Shown: positions 21,175 through 28,706 of the stretch, one piece after another
How the letters are laid out: every line of letters starts with the position of its first letter
Position numbering within the stretch: the first letter of the stretch is position 1
NCBI GenBank assembly: GCA_900543165.1
Contig: UQQQ01000024.1
Coordinates: forward strand, 1-31,517
Reading direction: 5' to 3'
Source: an uncultured Dialister sp.
GTDB lineage: Bacteria; Bacillota; Negativicutes; Veillonellales; Dialisteraceae
DNA: 31,517 nt
The notes under the pieces: generated by a model
What the model was told of the DNA's origin: nothing
The model's input: the letters and a program-made list of their open reading frames with translations, nothing else
Databases searched by the model: none
Made by a program: the position numbers and the translations under genes

Positions 21175-22326
21175 ATGCGTCGCTGGATCATGCATGTCGA
21201 TATGGACGCCTTTTTTGCGTCCATCGAGCAGCGGGACGACCCCGCGCTCCAAGGCAAGCCCGTCATCGTCGGCGGGAAGAGCCGCCGGAGCGTCGTCGCG
21301 ACCGCGTCCTACGAAGCTCGCGCCTTTGGCGTGCATTCGGCGATGCCCCTCTCGCAGGCAAAGCGCCTCTGCCCCCATGGCTGCTTCGTCGCGCCGCGCT
21401 TCGAAGCATACCGTGAGGCGTCGGATGCGATCCATCAGGTCATGCTCCACTACGCGGACGCCTACGAGCCGATTTCCTTGGACGAAGCCTTTCTCGACAT
21501 CTCCGGCATGGGAAACCAGTATCCGACGCTGGGAGCGATCGGGCGCGCCATCAAAGAGGAAATCCGTTCCGCCGTGCATCTCACAGCCTCGGTCGGCATC
21601 GCGCCGAATAAATTCCTTGCCAAGATGGCGAGTGACATGAAAAAGCCGGACGGCCTCTGCATCATCCCCTACGGCAGAGAACGGGAAGTCCTCGCGCCCC
21701 TTCCCGTGCGCCGTCTTTGGGGCGTGGGCGAGGTGACGGAGAAAAAACTTCTCGCTGCCGGATTCCGCACCATCGCTGACATCCAAGAAGCACCGCTGGA
21801 AAAGCTATCCGCTCTCCTTGGCAATCAGGGGCCCCTGCTGAAAAACCTTTCCTTTGGCATCGATGACCGCCCTGTCGTTTCTTCTAGGCAGGTGAAATCC
21901 ATCGGTGATGAATCCACCTATGAATATGATCTGACCGACCGCCCCAAAATCGATCGGGAAATCGCGATCCACAGCGACATCGTCGCGCAGCGCCTTCGCA
22001 GGCACGATCTGGCAGCGCGCACGATTTCACTCAAGATCCGCTTCGCTTCCTTCAAAACCATCATGCGGAGCCTGTCTCTTGAAGAAGGAACGAATCTGCA
22101 GGAAACCATCGACAGTACCTGCCAGACCCTGCTTTCCCGCATCCCGCTCACCGAGGGCATCCGCCTCATCGGCGTCACTGCCTCGAATCTCGGCGCGCCG
22201 CTATCCATCCCCTCGCTCTTCTCTGACGAAGAAGACAAACGCTCCCGCGCCGCCAAAGCGATGGACAGTATTCAGGAGAAATACGGGAAGAAAGCGCTTC
22301 GGAAGGGGTTCTGGCTGGAAGAATAG
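21175..22326 (+). CDS. dinB: DNA polymerase IV (Y family)
   Basis: A 383-residue translesion DNA polymerase. The palm carries HVDMDAFFAS (D9, D11) and SLDEAFLDIS with D103-E104; these carboxylates bind the catalytic metals. SVGIAPNKFLAKMASDMKKPDG is also typical. The little-finger domain covers about residues 235-345. A clamp-binding-like SIPSLF lies near the C-terminus. The ATG at 21175 follows AAAGGAGGG by five bases, so the longer frame from 21145 is not used. It acts on damaged DNA and is often SOS-controlled elsewhere, but no SOS operator is visible here. Confidence 0.96.
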   Translation: MRRWIMHVDMDAFFASIEQRDDPALQGKPVIVGGKSRRSVVATASYEARAFGVHSAMPLSQAKRLCPHGCFVAPRFEAYREASDAIHQVMLHYADAYEPISLDEAFLDISGMGNQYPTLGAIGRAIKEEIRSAVHLTASVGIAPNKFLAKMASDMKKPDGLCIIPYGREREVLAPLPVRRLWGVGEVTEKKLLAAGFRTIADIQEAPLEKLSALLGNQGPLLKNLSFGIDDRPVVSSRQVKSIGDESTYEYDLTDRPKIDREIAIHSDIVAQRLRRHDLAARTISLKIRFASFKTIMRSLSLEEGTNLQETIDSTCQTLLSRIPLTEGIRLIGVTASNLGAPLSIPSLFSDEEDKRSRAAKAMDSIQEKYGKKALRKGFWLEE

Positions 22327-22403
22327 AATTCGGGTTCAGGGTTAGCTCCTTGGCCGGCTCCGTCCACGGGCTAATCCTGAACCCTGAACCCTGAACCCTC
22401 TTC
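22327..22403. repeat. GGTTCAGGGTT / GAACCCTGAACCC island
   Basis: Short island between dinB and the peptidase: GGTTCAGGGTTAGC, a GGCTCCGTCCACGGGCTAATCC block and GAACCCTGAACCCTGAACCC. A TATAAT at 22421-22426 upstream of the peptidase gene may be its -10, but its -35 is poor. Confidence 0.7.
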
Positions 22404-22465
22404 ACCCTTCCTTCATGCGCTATAATGAAAGTATCCCTATCATTTTCAAGAAAAGAGGTCTTACT

Positions 22466-23602
22466 ATGGTCAATACAGAACGAATGAAACGCACCTTCAC
22501 CGAGCTCGTCTCGATGTATGCGCCGAGCAAAGGCGAGCGCGAGGTCTGCGAATATTTGAAGAAGAAGCTGAAAAGCCTCGGCGCTTCGAAAGTCACCGAA
22601 GACAATGACGGCTCCGTCAATGGCGGAAACTGCGGCAATCTCATCGCCGTCTGGAACGGCAATGCCCCGGGCCTTCCCTCCATCGCGCTCACCGCGCACA
22701 TGGACTGCGTCGAATGCTGCCAGGGCATCGAGCCCGTCCTCGAAGACGGCGTCTTCACTTCGAAAGGCGACACCATCCTTGGCGGCGATGACAAGGCCGG
22801 CGTGACCGCTATCCTGGAAGGCATCGCCCTCATGAAGGAGATGTATATCCCGCACGGCAAGATCACCGTCATTTTCACGGTGCAGGAGGAAATCGGCCTC
22901 TTCGGCTCCAAGTACATCGAAGAAAAATATATCCAGGGCATCGACTTCGGCTACGTGCTGGATGCTGACGGCCCTGCCGGCTCCCTCTATAACGCCGGCC
23001 CGTCCCAGTACCAGCTTTCCTTCACCCTGAAAGGCGTCGCAGCGCATGCCGGCATGGCGCCGGAAAAAGGAACGAATGCGATCGCCATGGCAGCCGAGGC
23101 GATCACCCGCTGCCCGACAGGACGCATCGATGAGGAAACCACCTGCAACATCGGCACCATCACCGGCGGCACTGCAACGAACATCGTCCCGGATGCCTGC
23201 ATCGTGCGCGCAGAGGCCAGAAGCCGCGACCCCAAGAAGCTGGAAGCGCTCGTCGATACGATGGTCCATGCCTTCGAAACGGCAACCAAGAAATTTCCCG
23301 AAGGCTCTCTGTCTGTCCACAAAGAGAAATCATATGACGCCTTCCTCGTCAAAGAGAGCGATCCCGCACTGAAACTCTTCAAAAAAGCCGCTTCCTCCAT
23401 GGACAAGACCATGACCGTCGCAAAGAGCGGCGGCGGCAGCGATGCAAACTGGTTTGGCACCAAAGGCTTCCCCGCTGTCTTGGTCGGCGTCGGCATGACC
23501 GACTTCCATACCAGCCGTGAAAGCCTCAAGGAGCAGGATCTCTACGATGCCGGACTTCTCGTGTACAAGCTCATCGAGGAAGAAAGCCATCTGGGAGAAT
23601 GA
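22466..23602 (+). CDS. M20-family tripeptidase-like metallopeptidase
   Basis: A 378-residue di-zinc peptidase related to peptidase T. Metal and catalytic residues are visible: HMDCV (H78, D80), GGDDKAG (D108/D109), EEIG (E141/E142), DADGPAG and a C-terminal histidine in DFHTSRE. An inserted dimerisation domain lies about residues 185-300 (AHAGMAPEKGTNAI). It cleaves short peptides in the cytosol. The ATG at 22466 has GAGGTCTTACT upstream; an earlier in-frame ATG at 22415 falls beside the -10-like TATAAT. The TGA stop runs into a GTGACTGGTGACTAGGG tract. Confidence 0.9.
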   Translation: MVNTERMKRTFTELVSMYAPSKGEREVCEYLKKKLKSLGASKVTEDNDGSVNGGNCGNLIAVWNGNAPGLPSIALTAHMDCVECCQGIEPVLEDGVFTSKGDTILGGDDKAGVTAILEGIALMKEMYIPHGKITVIFTVQEEIGLFGSKYIEEKYIQGIDFGYVLDADGPAGSLYNAGPSQYQLSFTLKGVAAHAGMAPEKGTNAIAMAAEAITRCPTGRIDEETTCNIGTITGGTATNIVPDACIVRAEARSRDPKKLEALVDTMVHAFETATKKFPEGSLSVHKEKSYDAFLVKESDPALKLFKKAASSMDKTMTVAKSGGGSDANWFGTKGFPAVLVGVGMTDFHTSRESLKEQDLYDAGLLVYKLIEEESHLGE

Positions 23603-23895
23603 GTGACTGGTGACTAGGGATTGGGAAATCTTGATAGCTGCGCAAATGGTATCCTCGGATCGTCATTTCGAGCGAAGCCCTCGAATCTTTGTTATTTGCG
23701 GTCAGGCGATCGATATTTGGAATTCCCAAACGGGAAACCTGTCACCCACTCACCTTCGGGCATCGCCCCCATATATATTCGCGGCGAAGCCTCCACCTTC
23801 ATTCCTAATTCCTCATTTCTCATTTGAGCAAAGCTTTCATTCATAATCAGTGGACGGAGCCGCCCCACGGGCTAATCCTGAACCCTGAACCCAAC
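23603..23895. repeat. Composite-repeat island
   Basis: Starts at the peptidase stop with GTGACTGGTGACTAGGG. It continues with GATCGTCATTTCGAGCGAAGC (23658-23680, the right arm altered), CCTTCGGGCATCGCC (23753), GCGGCGAAGCCTCC, ATTCCTAATTCCTCATTTCTC, TGAGCAAAGC, GTGGACGGAGCCGCCCC (23851) and GAACCCTGAACCC. This is the same order as 28440-28660 but with other spacing. No gene is seen. Confidence 0.75.
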
Positions 23896-23897
23896 AA

Positions 23898-23937
23898 CAA
23901 AAGCCCATCCGGCTCTTATGAGCCAGATGGGCTTTTA
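23898..23937. terminator. Bidirectional terminator after ppsR
   Basis: AAAAGCCCATCCGGCTC pairs with GAGCCAGATGGGCTTTT across a TTAT loop, with one mismatch. It lies beside the ppsR stop codon at 23946. Confidence 0.9.
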
Positions 23938-23945
23938 TTGTTTTC

Positions 23946-24773
23946 TTAATATTTATCCCCGTACAGTTCCTTATTTCTCTGTACGATCGCCATGATGCGG
24001 CTGGCCGTTTCTTCGATGGCCTTGTTCGACACATCAAGGACCTGGCAGTGGAGCTGGCGCATGATTTCCTTCGCGTAGGACAATTCATCCTCGATGCGGG
24101 CAATGTCTGTGTAGTTTGCCGTTCCGGAGAAGCCGAGCGCTTTCATACGTTCGCTGCGGATGGTATTCAGCTTGTACGGATCGATGATGAGACCGATGAT
24201 GCGATAGGGCGGCACCTGAAAGATTTCTTCCGGCAGCGGGACTTCCGGCACGAGCGGAAGGTTGGCTACCTTGAATTTTTTGTGCGCCATGTACATGGAG
24301 AGCGGCGTCTTCGAGGTGCGGGATACCCCGATCAGGACGACATCGGCCTTCTTGAAGCCGGCCGGGTTCTTGCCGTCATCGTACTTCACAGCGAATTCAA
24401 TGGCTTCGACCTTCTTGAAGTATTCTTCATCGAGCTTGTGGATGATGCCCGGCTTCATGCGGGGCTTCGTCTCGGAAATGGTCTGCACCATGTCCATCAT
24501 CGGCCCCAGGATATCCACGTACTTCACATGGTTCGCTTCCGCAATGCGCTCGAAATGCGCGCGAAGCTCCGGGCTGACTAAGGTATGGCAGACAACAGCG
24601 CCATGCTCTGCGGCTTCTTCGATGACCTTCTGGATCTGTTCTGCATGACGGATGAAGGGCACGCGCACAACGTCGATATCTTCATCAAACTGGCTGATGG
24701 TCGCCTTGGCGACACTTTCCGCAGTTTCTCCCAGAGAGTCGGAAACCACGTACACTTCTGGTATTTTTGACAA
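23946..24773 (-). CDS. ppsR: PEP synthase/PPDK regulatory protein (DUF299)
   Basis: A 275-residue bifunctional kinase/phosphorylase of the DUF299 family. It inactivates its target by ADP-dependent phosphorylation of a threonine beside the catalytic histidine, and reverses this with phosphate. The P-loop is GVSRTSKTP (149-157); SDSLGETAE (11-19) and the LRxxRMKALG-type C-terminal stretch are also typical. The start is TTG at 24773, because AGGAGG lies 8 bases upstream and no ATG is available in frame. The likely target is PpsA (25699-28092), whose active site GGMTCHASI has T411 next to H413. The gap to the CcpN-like gene upstream is about 83 bases and includes a GGGACGGCACGCCC repeat block. 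Confidence 0.95.
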   Translation of the reverse strand: MSKIPEVYVVSDSLGETAESVAKATISQFDEDIDVVRVPFIRHAEQIQKVIEEAAEHGAVVCHTLVSPELRAHFERIAEANHVKYVDILGPMMDMVQTISETKPRMKPGIIHKLDEEYFKKVEAIEFAVKYDDGKNPAGFKKADVVLIGVSRTSKTPLSMYMAHKKFKVANLPLVPEVPLPEEIFQVPPYRIIGLIIDPYKLNTIRSERMKALGFSGTANYTDIARIEDELSYAKEIMRQLHCQVLDVSNKAIEETASRIMAIVQRNKELYGDKY

Positions 24774-24856
24774 AAGGATGACCTCCTTTGGTATTGATTG
24801 GAAATGAGATGAGCAGCAAGGGACGGCACGCCCCTTGGGCTAACCCATGAAGCCCC

Positions 24857-25489
24857 TTATCTCTTCTTCGTTCCGAGATCGAGGAAGAGGCGGGTGATAT
24901 TGGTCTTGGAAATGCGGCCCATGAGCTTGAATTTCTTCTCGCCTTCGACATCCTGAAAGATGCCGACAGGCAGACAGTCGATCTCATAGTCAATGAGCTT
25001 TTGGGCAACGGATACCATGTCTTCGTCCGGCTCTGCGAAGATCATCTTCGAGCGGGAGGTCATGACCATGGAGATCGGCACTTTGGTCAGATTTTCACGG
25101 CCCATGGCGGTCTTCAACAGATCCTTTCTGGATACTACGCCCATGACGTCATCGGGCTTCCCCACGAAAAGGGTGCCGATGTCTTCGGTGAAGAGAAGGA
25201 CAGCGGCATCGTAGGCATTCGACTCTGCACTGACCAGAACAGGTCTGGACATGCAGGCCTCTGCGGTGCAGGAACGGATTTCTGCCGCAGCCGGATCCTC
25301 TCCTCCTCCCAGGTAGTAGTAGCCCAGTCTCCGTCTGGCGGCGATCACTTCTCCCGAGAGAAGCACCGCCAGGTCTCCCCGCAGGGCGCTTCGGGTCACA
25401 TGGAGACGCTCAGCGATCATTTCACCTGTGATCGGCCCATTTTCCCGCACGATGCGGGTAATTTCTTTTTGGCGGCTGGTCAGCTGCAT
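24857..25489 (-). CDS. CcpN-like HTH/CBS transcriptional repressor
   Basis: A 210-residue regulator with an N-terminal winged helix-turn-helix (about residues 1-60, GPITGEMIAERLHVTRSALRGDL) and two CBS domains (about 75-135 and 140-200). The family includes Bacillus CcpN, which represses gluconeogenic genes in response to the adenylate/energy state. Its position between ppsA and ppsR supports the same role here. AAAAAAGGAAGC precedes the ATG at 25489. The region upstream to the ppsA stop is highly structured (25490-25698). An inverted repeat near the ppsA promoter (28127-28149) is a possible binding site. Domain structure is certain; target genes are inferred. Confidence 0.88.
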   Translation of the reverse strand: MQLTSRQKEITRIVRENGPITGEMIAERLHVTRSALRGDLAVLLSGEVIAARRRLGYYYLGGGEDPAAAEIRSCTAEACMSRPVLVSAESNAYDAAVLLFTEDIGTLFVGKPDDVMGVVSRKDLLKTAMGRENLTKVPISMVMTSRSKMIFAEPDEDMVSVAQKLIDYEIDCLPVGIFQDVEGEKKFKLMGRISKTNITRLFLDLGTKKR

Positions 25490-25698
25490 AATTTGCTTCC
25501 TTTTTTGTATTGACAGGAAACCGGGACTGCTCGAAAACAGCCCCGGTCACCGGAATTTTTCAGTTCAAAGCTATCGCCGGATCGGTCAAGGCGATCTGGA
25601 GCCGCATGCGTCCCCACCGCGGCAACAGCGTGTCTGGCTCCTCACTTGACCGTCCCCGTTCTCACGGGGCAGGCAGGCTCCCTTCGGAGCGCCCGAGA
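25490..25698 (-). promoter_or_regulatory. Structured RNA leader between ppsA and the CcpN-like gene
   Basis: About 200 bases with little coding sense but many complementary arms. Positions are given on the plus strand. An outer helix joins 25583-25590 (CGGTCAAG) with 25645-25652 (CTTGACCG) and encloses GGAGCC/GGCTCC (25598-25603, 25636-25641). A second helix ATCGCC/GGCGAT (25573-25578, 25590-25595) has the 25583-25589 strand in its loop, so it excludes the outer helix. Further hairpins are 25520-25547 (ACCGGGACTG/CAGCCCCGGT), 25654-25669 (CCCCGT/ACGGGG) and 25677-25690 (GCTCC/GGAGC). On the minus strand the last hairpin before the gene ends GGTTTCC, a weak terminator tail. It matches no riboswitch class I know; RNA from minus-strand transcription is inferred. 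Confidence 0.5.
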
Positions 25699-28092
25699 TC
25701 ACCAGGTATAGTCTTCTGTATCTTTGATTCCTCTGCCGGTAGCTGCATCGAGCATCAGTCTCTGTTCGATACGAGCCACATTTCTCTTGGTGGCTTTGAC
25801 CATATCCGGGTTGACGGATACGTAGTCGATACCGCTCTTGACGAGGAATTCGGTGAAGTCTGGGTATACGGACGGAGCCTGGCCGCAGATGGAGACAGTC
25901 TTGCCGTCTTTGTGTGCGGTCTCGATCAGGTGGCGGACAGCTCTCTTGATCGCGAGGTTTCTTTCATCGAAGAGGGCAGAAACGGTGTCATTGTTTCTGT
26001 CGCAGCCGAGTACTAGCATGGTGAGGTCGTTGGAGCCGATGGAGTAGCCATCCACGAATTCATTGAATTTATCTGCCAGAATGATGTTGGCCGGGATCTC
26101 TGCCATGAGGAAGAGCTTGAAGTCCGGACCTCTTTCCAGACCTTCTTCCTTCATGATGGAGGTGACCTTGCGTGCTTCATCGACGGTTCTGCAGAATGGG
26201 ATCATGCAGTTCAGGTTCTTCAGACCGAATTCTTCACGGACCTTCTTGACTGCCTTGAGTTCGAGACGGAAAGCGTCGGTGTAGGTCGGGTCGTAGTAAC
26301 GGGAAGCACCTCTCCAGCCGAGCAGGTCAGCCGGTTCTACAGGTTCATACTTGTCGCCGCCCTTGAGGTTTCTGTATTCGCCGGACTTGAAGTCGGAGAA
26401 ACGGAGAACGACCGGACGTGGAGCCAGCGCGCGGCAGACCTTGGAAATGCCTTCAGCGAGCATGTCGATGACTTTTTCCGGTTTACCCTGTTCGATGAGG
26501 TAGAGCGGATGTTCATGGATGAAGGTGGTCCAGATGAATTCTTCACGCATGAGGCCGATGCCGTCGCATGGGAGGCTTGCATATTTATCAGCGAGATCCG
26601 GATCGCCAAGGTTCATCATGACGCCGGTGCCGGTCGGTGCGAAGTATTCAGCGACTACGGTCTGAGCAGCGCCCTGTGCCTGCTGCGGTTCGTCTTTCTT
26701 CACAAGGTCAGCGACGATGCCGTCATAAACGACGCCGTTCTGTGCGTCAATGGTGATATCCTGGCCGGATTTCAATACTTTGGTCGCTTCTACGCTGCGG
26801 CTCTTGGTGCCGACGACGCATGGAATGCCGAGTTCGCGGGAAACGATGGAAGCGTGGCAGGTCATGCCGCCAGCATCGGTGACGATCGCGATGGCTTTTT
26901 TCATAGCCGGTACCCAGTCCGGAGAGGTCATCGTGGTGACGAGGACTTCGCCTTCCTGGAATTCATTGATATCCTTCGGGTCGGTGATGACGTGGCATTT
27001 GCCTGCTGCCATTCCCGGGCTGGCCGGAAGACCTTTGACGAGTACTTTATGATCGGTGGTCAGTTTCACTTCAGTGCCTGCTTTCTTTTCTTTATTCTTC
27101 TTGGACCAAACGGTTTCCGGACGAGCCTGGAGGATCCAGATGCGGTTCTGGTGGTCGACAGCCCATTCCATATCCATGTAGCAGCCATAGTGTTTTTCGA
27201 TGGCTTTCGCATAGGTAGCGAGCTGGACGACCTGTTCATCGGTGAGGGCCTGCGCCTTGGCAAGGTCTTCCGGTACTTTTCTTTCTTCTACATCGCCGCC
27301 CGGTTTACGAACGAGCTCGATGGCTTTTTCATTGATGTGTCGGGAAGCGATGGTGAGGTCTTCCTTGTTGATGATGAAGTTATCCGGGGTGACGGTGCCC
27401 TGTACGACATATTCGCCAAGGCCCCAGGAGCCTTCGATCATGATGGACTTGTCATCGCCGTTGGCAATGTTTACAGTGAACATGACGCCTGCGACTTTGG
27501 AGTCAGCCATCATCTGTACAGCAGCGGAGAGAGCGACGTTTTCATGGTCGAAATTCTTCTTCGCTCTGTAGTATACCGCACGGTCGGTGAAGGTGGATGC
27601 GTAGCATTCCTTGACCTTACGGATGACCATGTCACGGCCGGTGACATTCAGGTAGGTGTCCTGCTGGCCTGCGAAGGAAGCATCCGGCAGGTCTTCTGCG
27701 GTAGCAGAGGAACGAACGGCTACATATGGATTTTCTTCGTTGACTTTCTTGGAGAGTTCTTCGTAAGCATCGCCGATCGCAGTTGCGAGGTCTTCCGGCA
27801 TTTCAGCGGAAACGATGCTTTCGCGGATCTTAGTGCATACTTCATGGAGTTCAACAGAGTCTTCTACATCGGAAAGCCCCTGCAGCAGCTCGTGGATCTT
27901 TTTGTTCTGTCCGGTGACATCCATGAAATAACGGTAAGCATGAGCTGTCGTCGCGTAGCCGTATGGTACCGGCACGCCGGTCGAGGTCGTCAGTTCACCC
28001 AGAGAAGAAGATTTCCCTCCGACCAGATTGACATCTTTTCTGTGCAGTTCATCAAACCACAATACATAAGCATTCTCTCTTGCGTCCATCAT
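25699..28092 (-). CDS. ppsA: Phosphoenolpyruvate synthase
   Basis: A 797-residue enzyme making PEP from pyruvate and ATP in gluconeogenesis. An N-terminal ATP-grasp domain (about residues 1-330, VRSSATAEDLPDASFAGQ and LQARPETVW) is followed by the swivelling phosphohistidine domain with GGMTCHASIVSRELG (T411, catalytic H413). The C-terminal PEP-utilising barrel contains GIGLMREEF and SICGQAPS with the conserved cysteine. Length matches PpsA (about 790). AGGAGGAC lies immediately before two ATGs (28092 and 28089); the second has the better spacing, so the protein may start one codon later. Control is inferred through PpsR at the protein level and possibly the CcpN-like repressor at the promoter. 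Confidence 0.97.
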   Translation of the reverse strand: MMDARENAYVLWFDELHRKDVNLVGGKSSSLGELTTSTGVPVPYGYATTAHAYRYFMDVTGQNKKIHELLQGLSDVEDSVELHEVCTKIRESIVSAEMPEDLATAIGDAYEELSKKVNEENPYVAVRSSATAEDLPDASFAGQQDTYLNVTGRDMVIRKVKECYASTFTDRAVYYRAKKNFDHENVALSAAVQMMADSKVAGVMFTVNIANGDDKSIMIEGSWGLGEYVVQGTVTPDNFIINKEDLTIASRHINEKAIELVRKPGGDVEERKVPEDLAKAQALTDEQVVQLATYAKAIEKHYGCYMDMEWAVDHQNRIWILQARPETVWSKKNKEKKAGTEVKLTTDHKVLVKGLPASPGMAAGKCHVITDPKDINEFQEGEVLVTTMTSPDWVPAMKKAIAIVTDAGGMTCHASIVSRELGIPCVVGTKSRSVEATKVLKSGQDITIDAQNGVVYDGIVADLVKKDEPQQAQGAAQTVVAEYFAPTGTGVMMNLGDPDLADKYASLPCDGIGLMREEFIWTTFIHEHPLYLIEQGKPEKVIDMLAEGISKVCRALAPRPVVLRFSDFKSGEYRNLKGGDKYEPVEPADLLGWRGASRYYDPTYTDAFRLELKAVKKVREEFGLKNLNCMIPFCRTVDEARKVTSIMKEEGLERGPDFKLFLMAEIPANIILADKFNEFVDGYSIGSNDLTMLVLGCDRNNDTVSALFDERNLAIKRAVRHLIETAHKDGKTVSICGQAPSVYPDFTEFLVKSGIDYVSVNPDMVKATKRNVARIEQRLMLDAATGRGIKDTEDYTW

Positions 28093-28126
28093 GTCCTCCT
28101 AAACAATGAAGATAAGAATCGTTAGC

Positions 28127-28149
28127 TTGAAATGTACACTTAATTTCAA
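28127..28149. promoter_or_regulatory. Inverted repeat near the ppsA start site
   Basis: TTGAAAT (28127-28133) and ATTTCAA (28143-28149) are perfect inverted arms separated by 9 bases. They lie just downstream of the -10, where a repressor would block initiation. The CcpN-like protein is a candidate binder, but this is inference. Confidence 0.45.
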
Positions 28150-28161
28150 ATCACTTCACTT

Positions 28162-28190
28162 ATAGTATACCTATTTGAGTAAAATGTCAA
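28162..28190 (-). promoter_or_regulatory. Promoter of ppsA
   Basis: On the minus strand, TTGACA (28190-28185) and TACTAT (28167-28162) are 17 bases apart, about 75 bases before the start codon. Confidence 0.85.
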
Positions 28191-28239
28191 ATGCATAATG
28201 TGCAAGAGTGACATATTTGTGTGAAATAAGAATAGACTT

Positions 28240-28670
28240 AAATTGGGTTCAGGGTTCGTCCGTGGGGGGGTGCCGTCCCCTTCACCCCTGATGAAAGCTC
28301 TGCTTCGAATGAGGAGTGAGGAGTGCTGGTGCGGCGCATAAAAATCAGAAGCGCCGCGGAGGTTTGAGACTAGCGTTTTCTCGTATCGCAAACCTAATCT
28401 CCAGCTAGGGATTAGGAGTTTCGAGTGATTGGGTGATTAAGAGGCCAGGAGACATCAGTCTCCTGTATCGCCATTTCGAGCGAAGCGAGAAATCTTTGTC
28501 ATTCGCGGCGAGGGACTCACGCTTCCCCCACAGGCATCGCCCCATAAATATTCGCGGCGCTTCCCTGTTTTTATGCGCCGCACCACCATTTCTAATTTCT
28601 AATTCGAGCAAAGCGTTCATCCGCAATCCATGGGCGTCCCGCCCACGGGCTTCCCCCTGAACCATCCCAA
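28240..28670. repeat. Two back-to-back composite-repeat copies
   Basis: No gene is visible. Left copy: GGGTTCAGGGTTCG (28244), GTGCCGTCCCC, GCTTCGAATGAGG, GAGGAGTG, palindrome GCGGCGC/GCGCCGC (28331-28337 and 28351-28357), GGAGGTTTGAGACTAGCG, TCGTATCGCAAACC, CTAGGGATTAGG. Right copy, opposite orientation: GACATCAGTCTCC, the GAGCGAAGCGAG palindrome (28469-28498), GGCATCGCCCC, GCGGCGC/GCGCCGC (28554-28560 and 28575-28581), ATTTCTAATTTC, GAGCAAAGCG, GGGCGTCCCGCCC and CCCCTGAACC. The right copy is close to the reverse complement of parts of 19905-20275 with the middle missing. Confidence 0.85.
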
Positions 28671-28671
28671 C

Positions 28672-28706
28672 AAAAAAGCTCTCCCTTGCGGAAGAGCTCC
28701 TTTTTA
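28672..28706 (-). terminator. Terminator of the antiporter operon
   Basis: On the minus strand AGCTCT and AGAGCT form a stem around TCCGCAAGGG, followed by TTTTTTG, at the stop codon of the last gene. Confidence 0.85.

Noticed and set aside
22175..23320. 381-residue minus-strand ORF
   Set aside because: Overlaps dinB and the M20 peptidase on the other strand and runs through a GAACCC repeat tract.
25570..25660. Similarity of the ppsA/ccpN-like gap to the M-box or c-di-GMP-I riboswitch
   Set aside because: Fragments such as GTGAGG and GGGACGC occur, but the conserved cores of both classes are missing and the downstream gene does not fit.
26509..28125. 538-residue plus-strand open frame
   Set aside because: It is antisense to ppsA, whose motifs are unmistakable; long antisense frames are common opposite genes of this codon bias.
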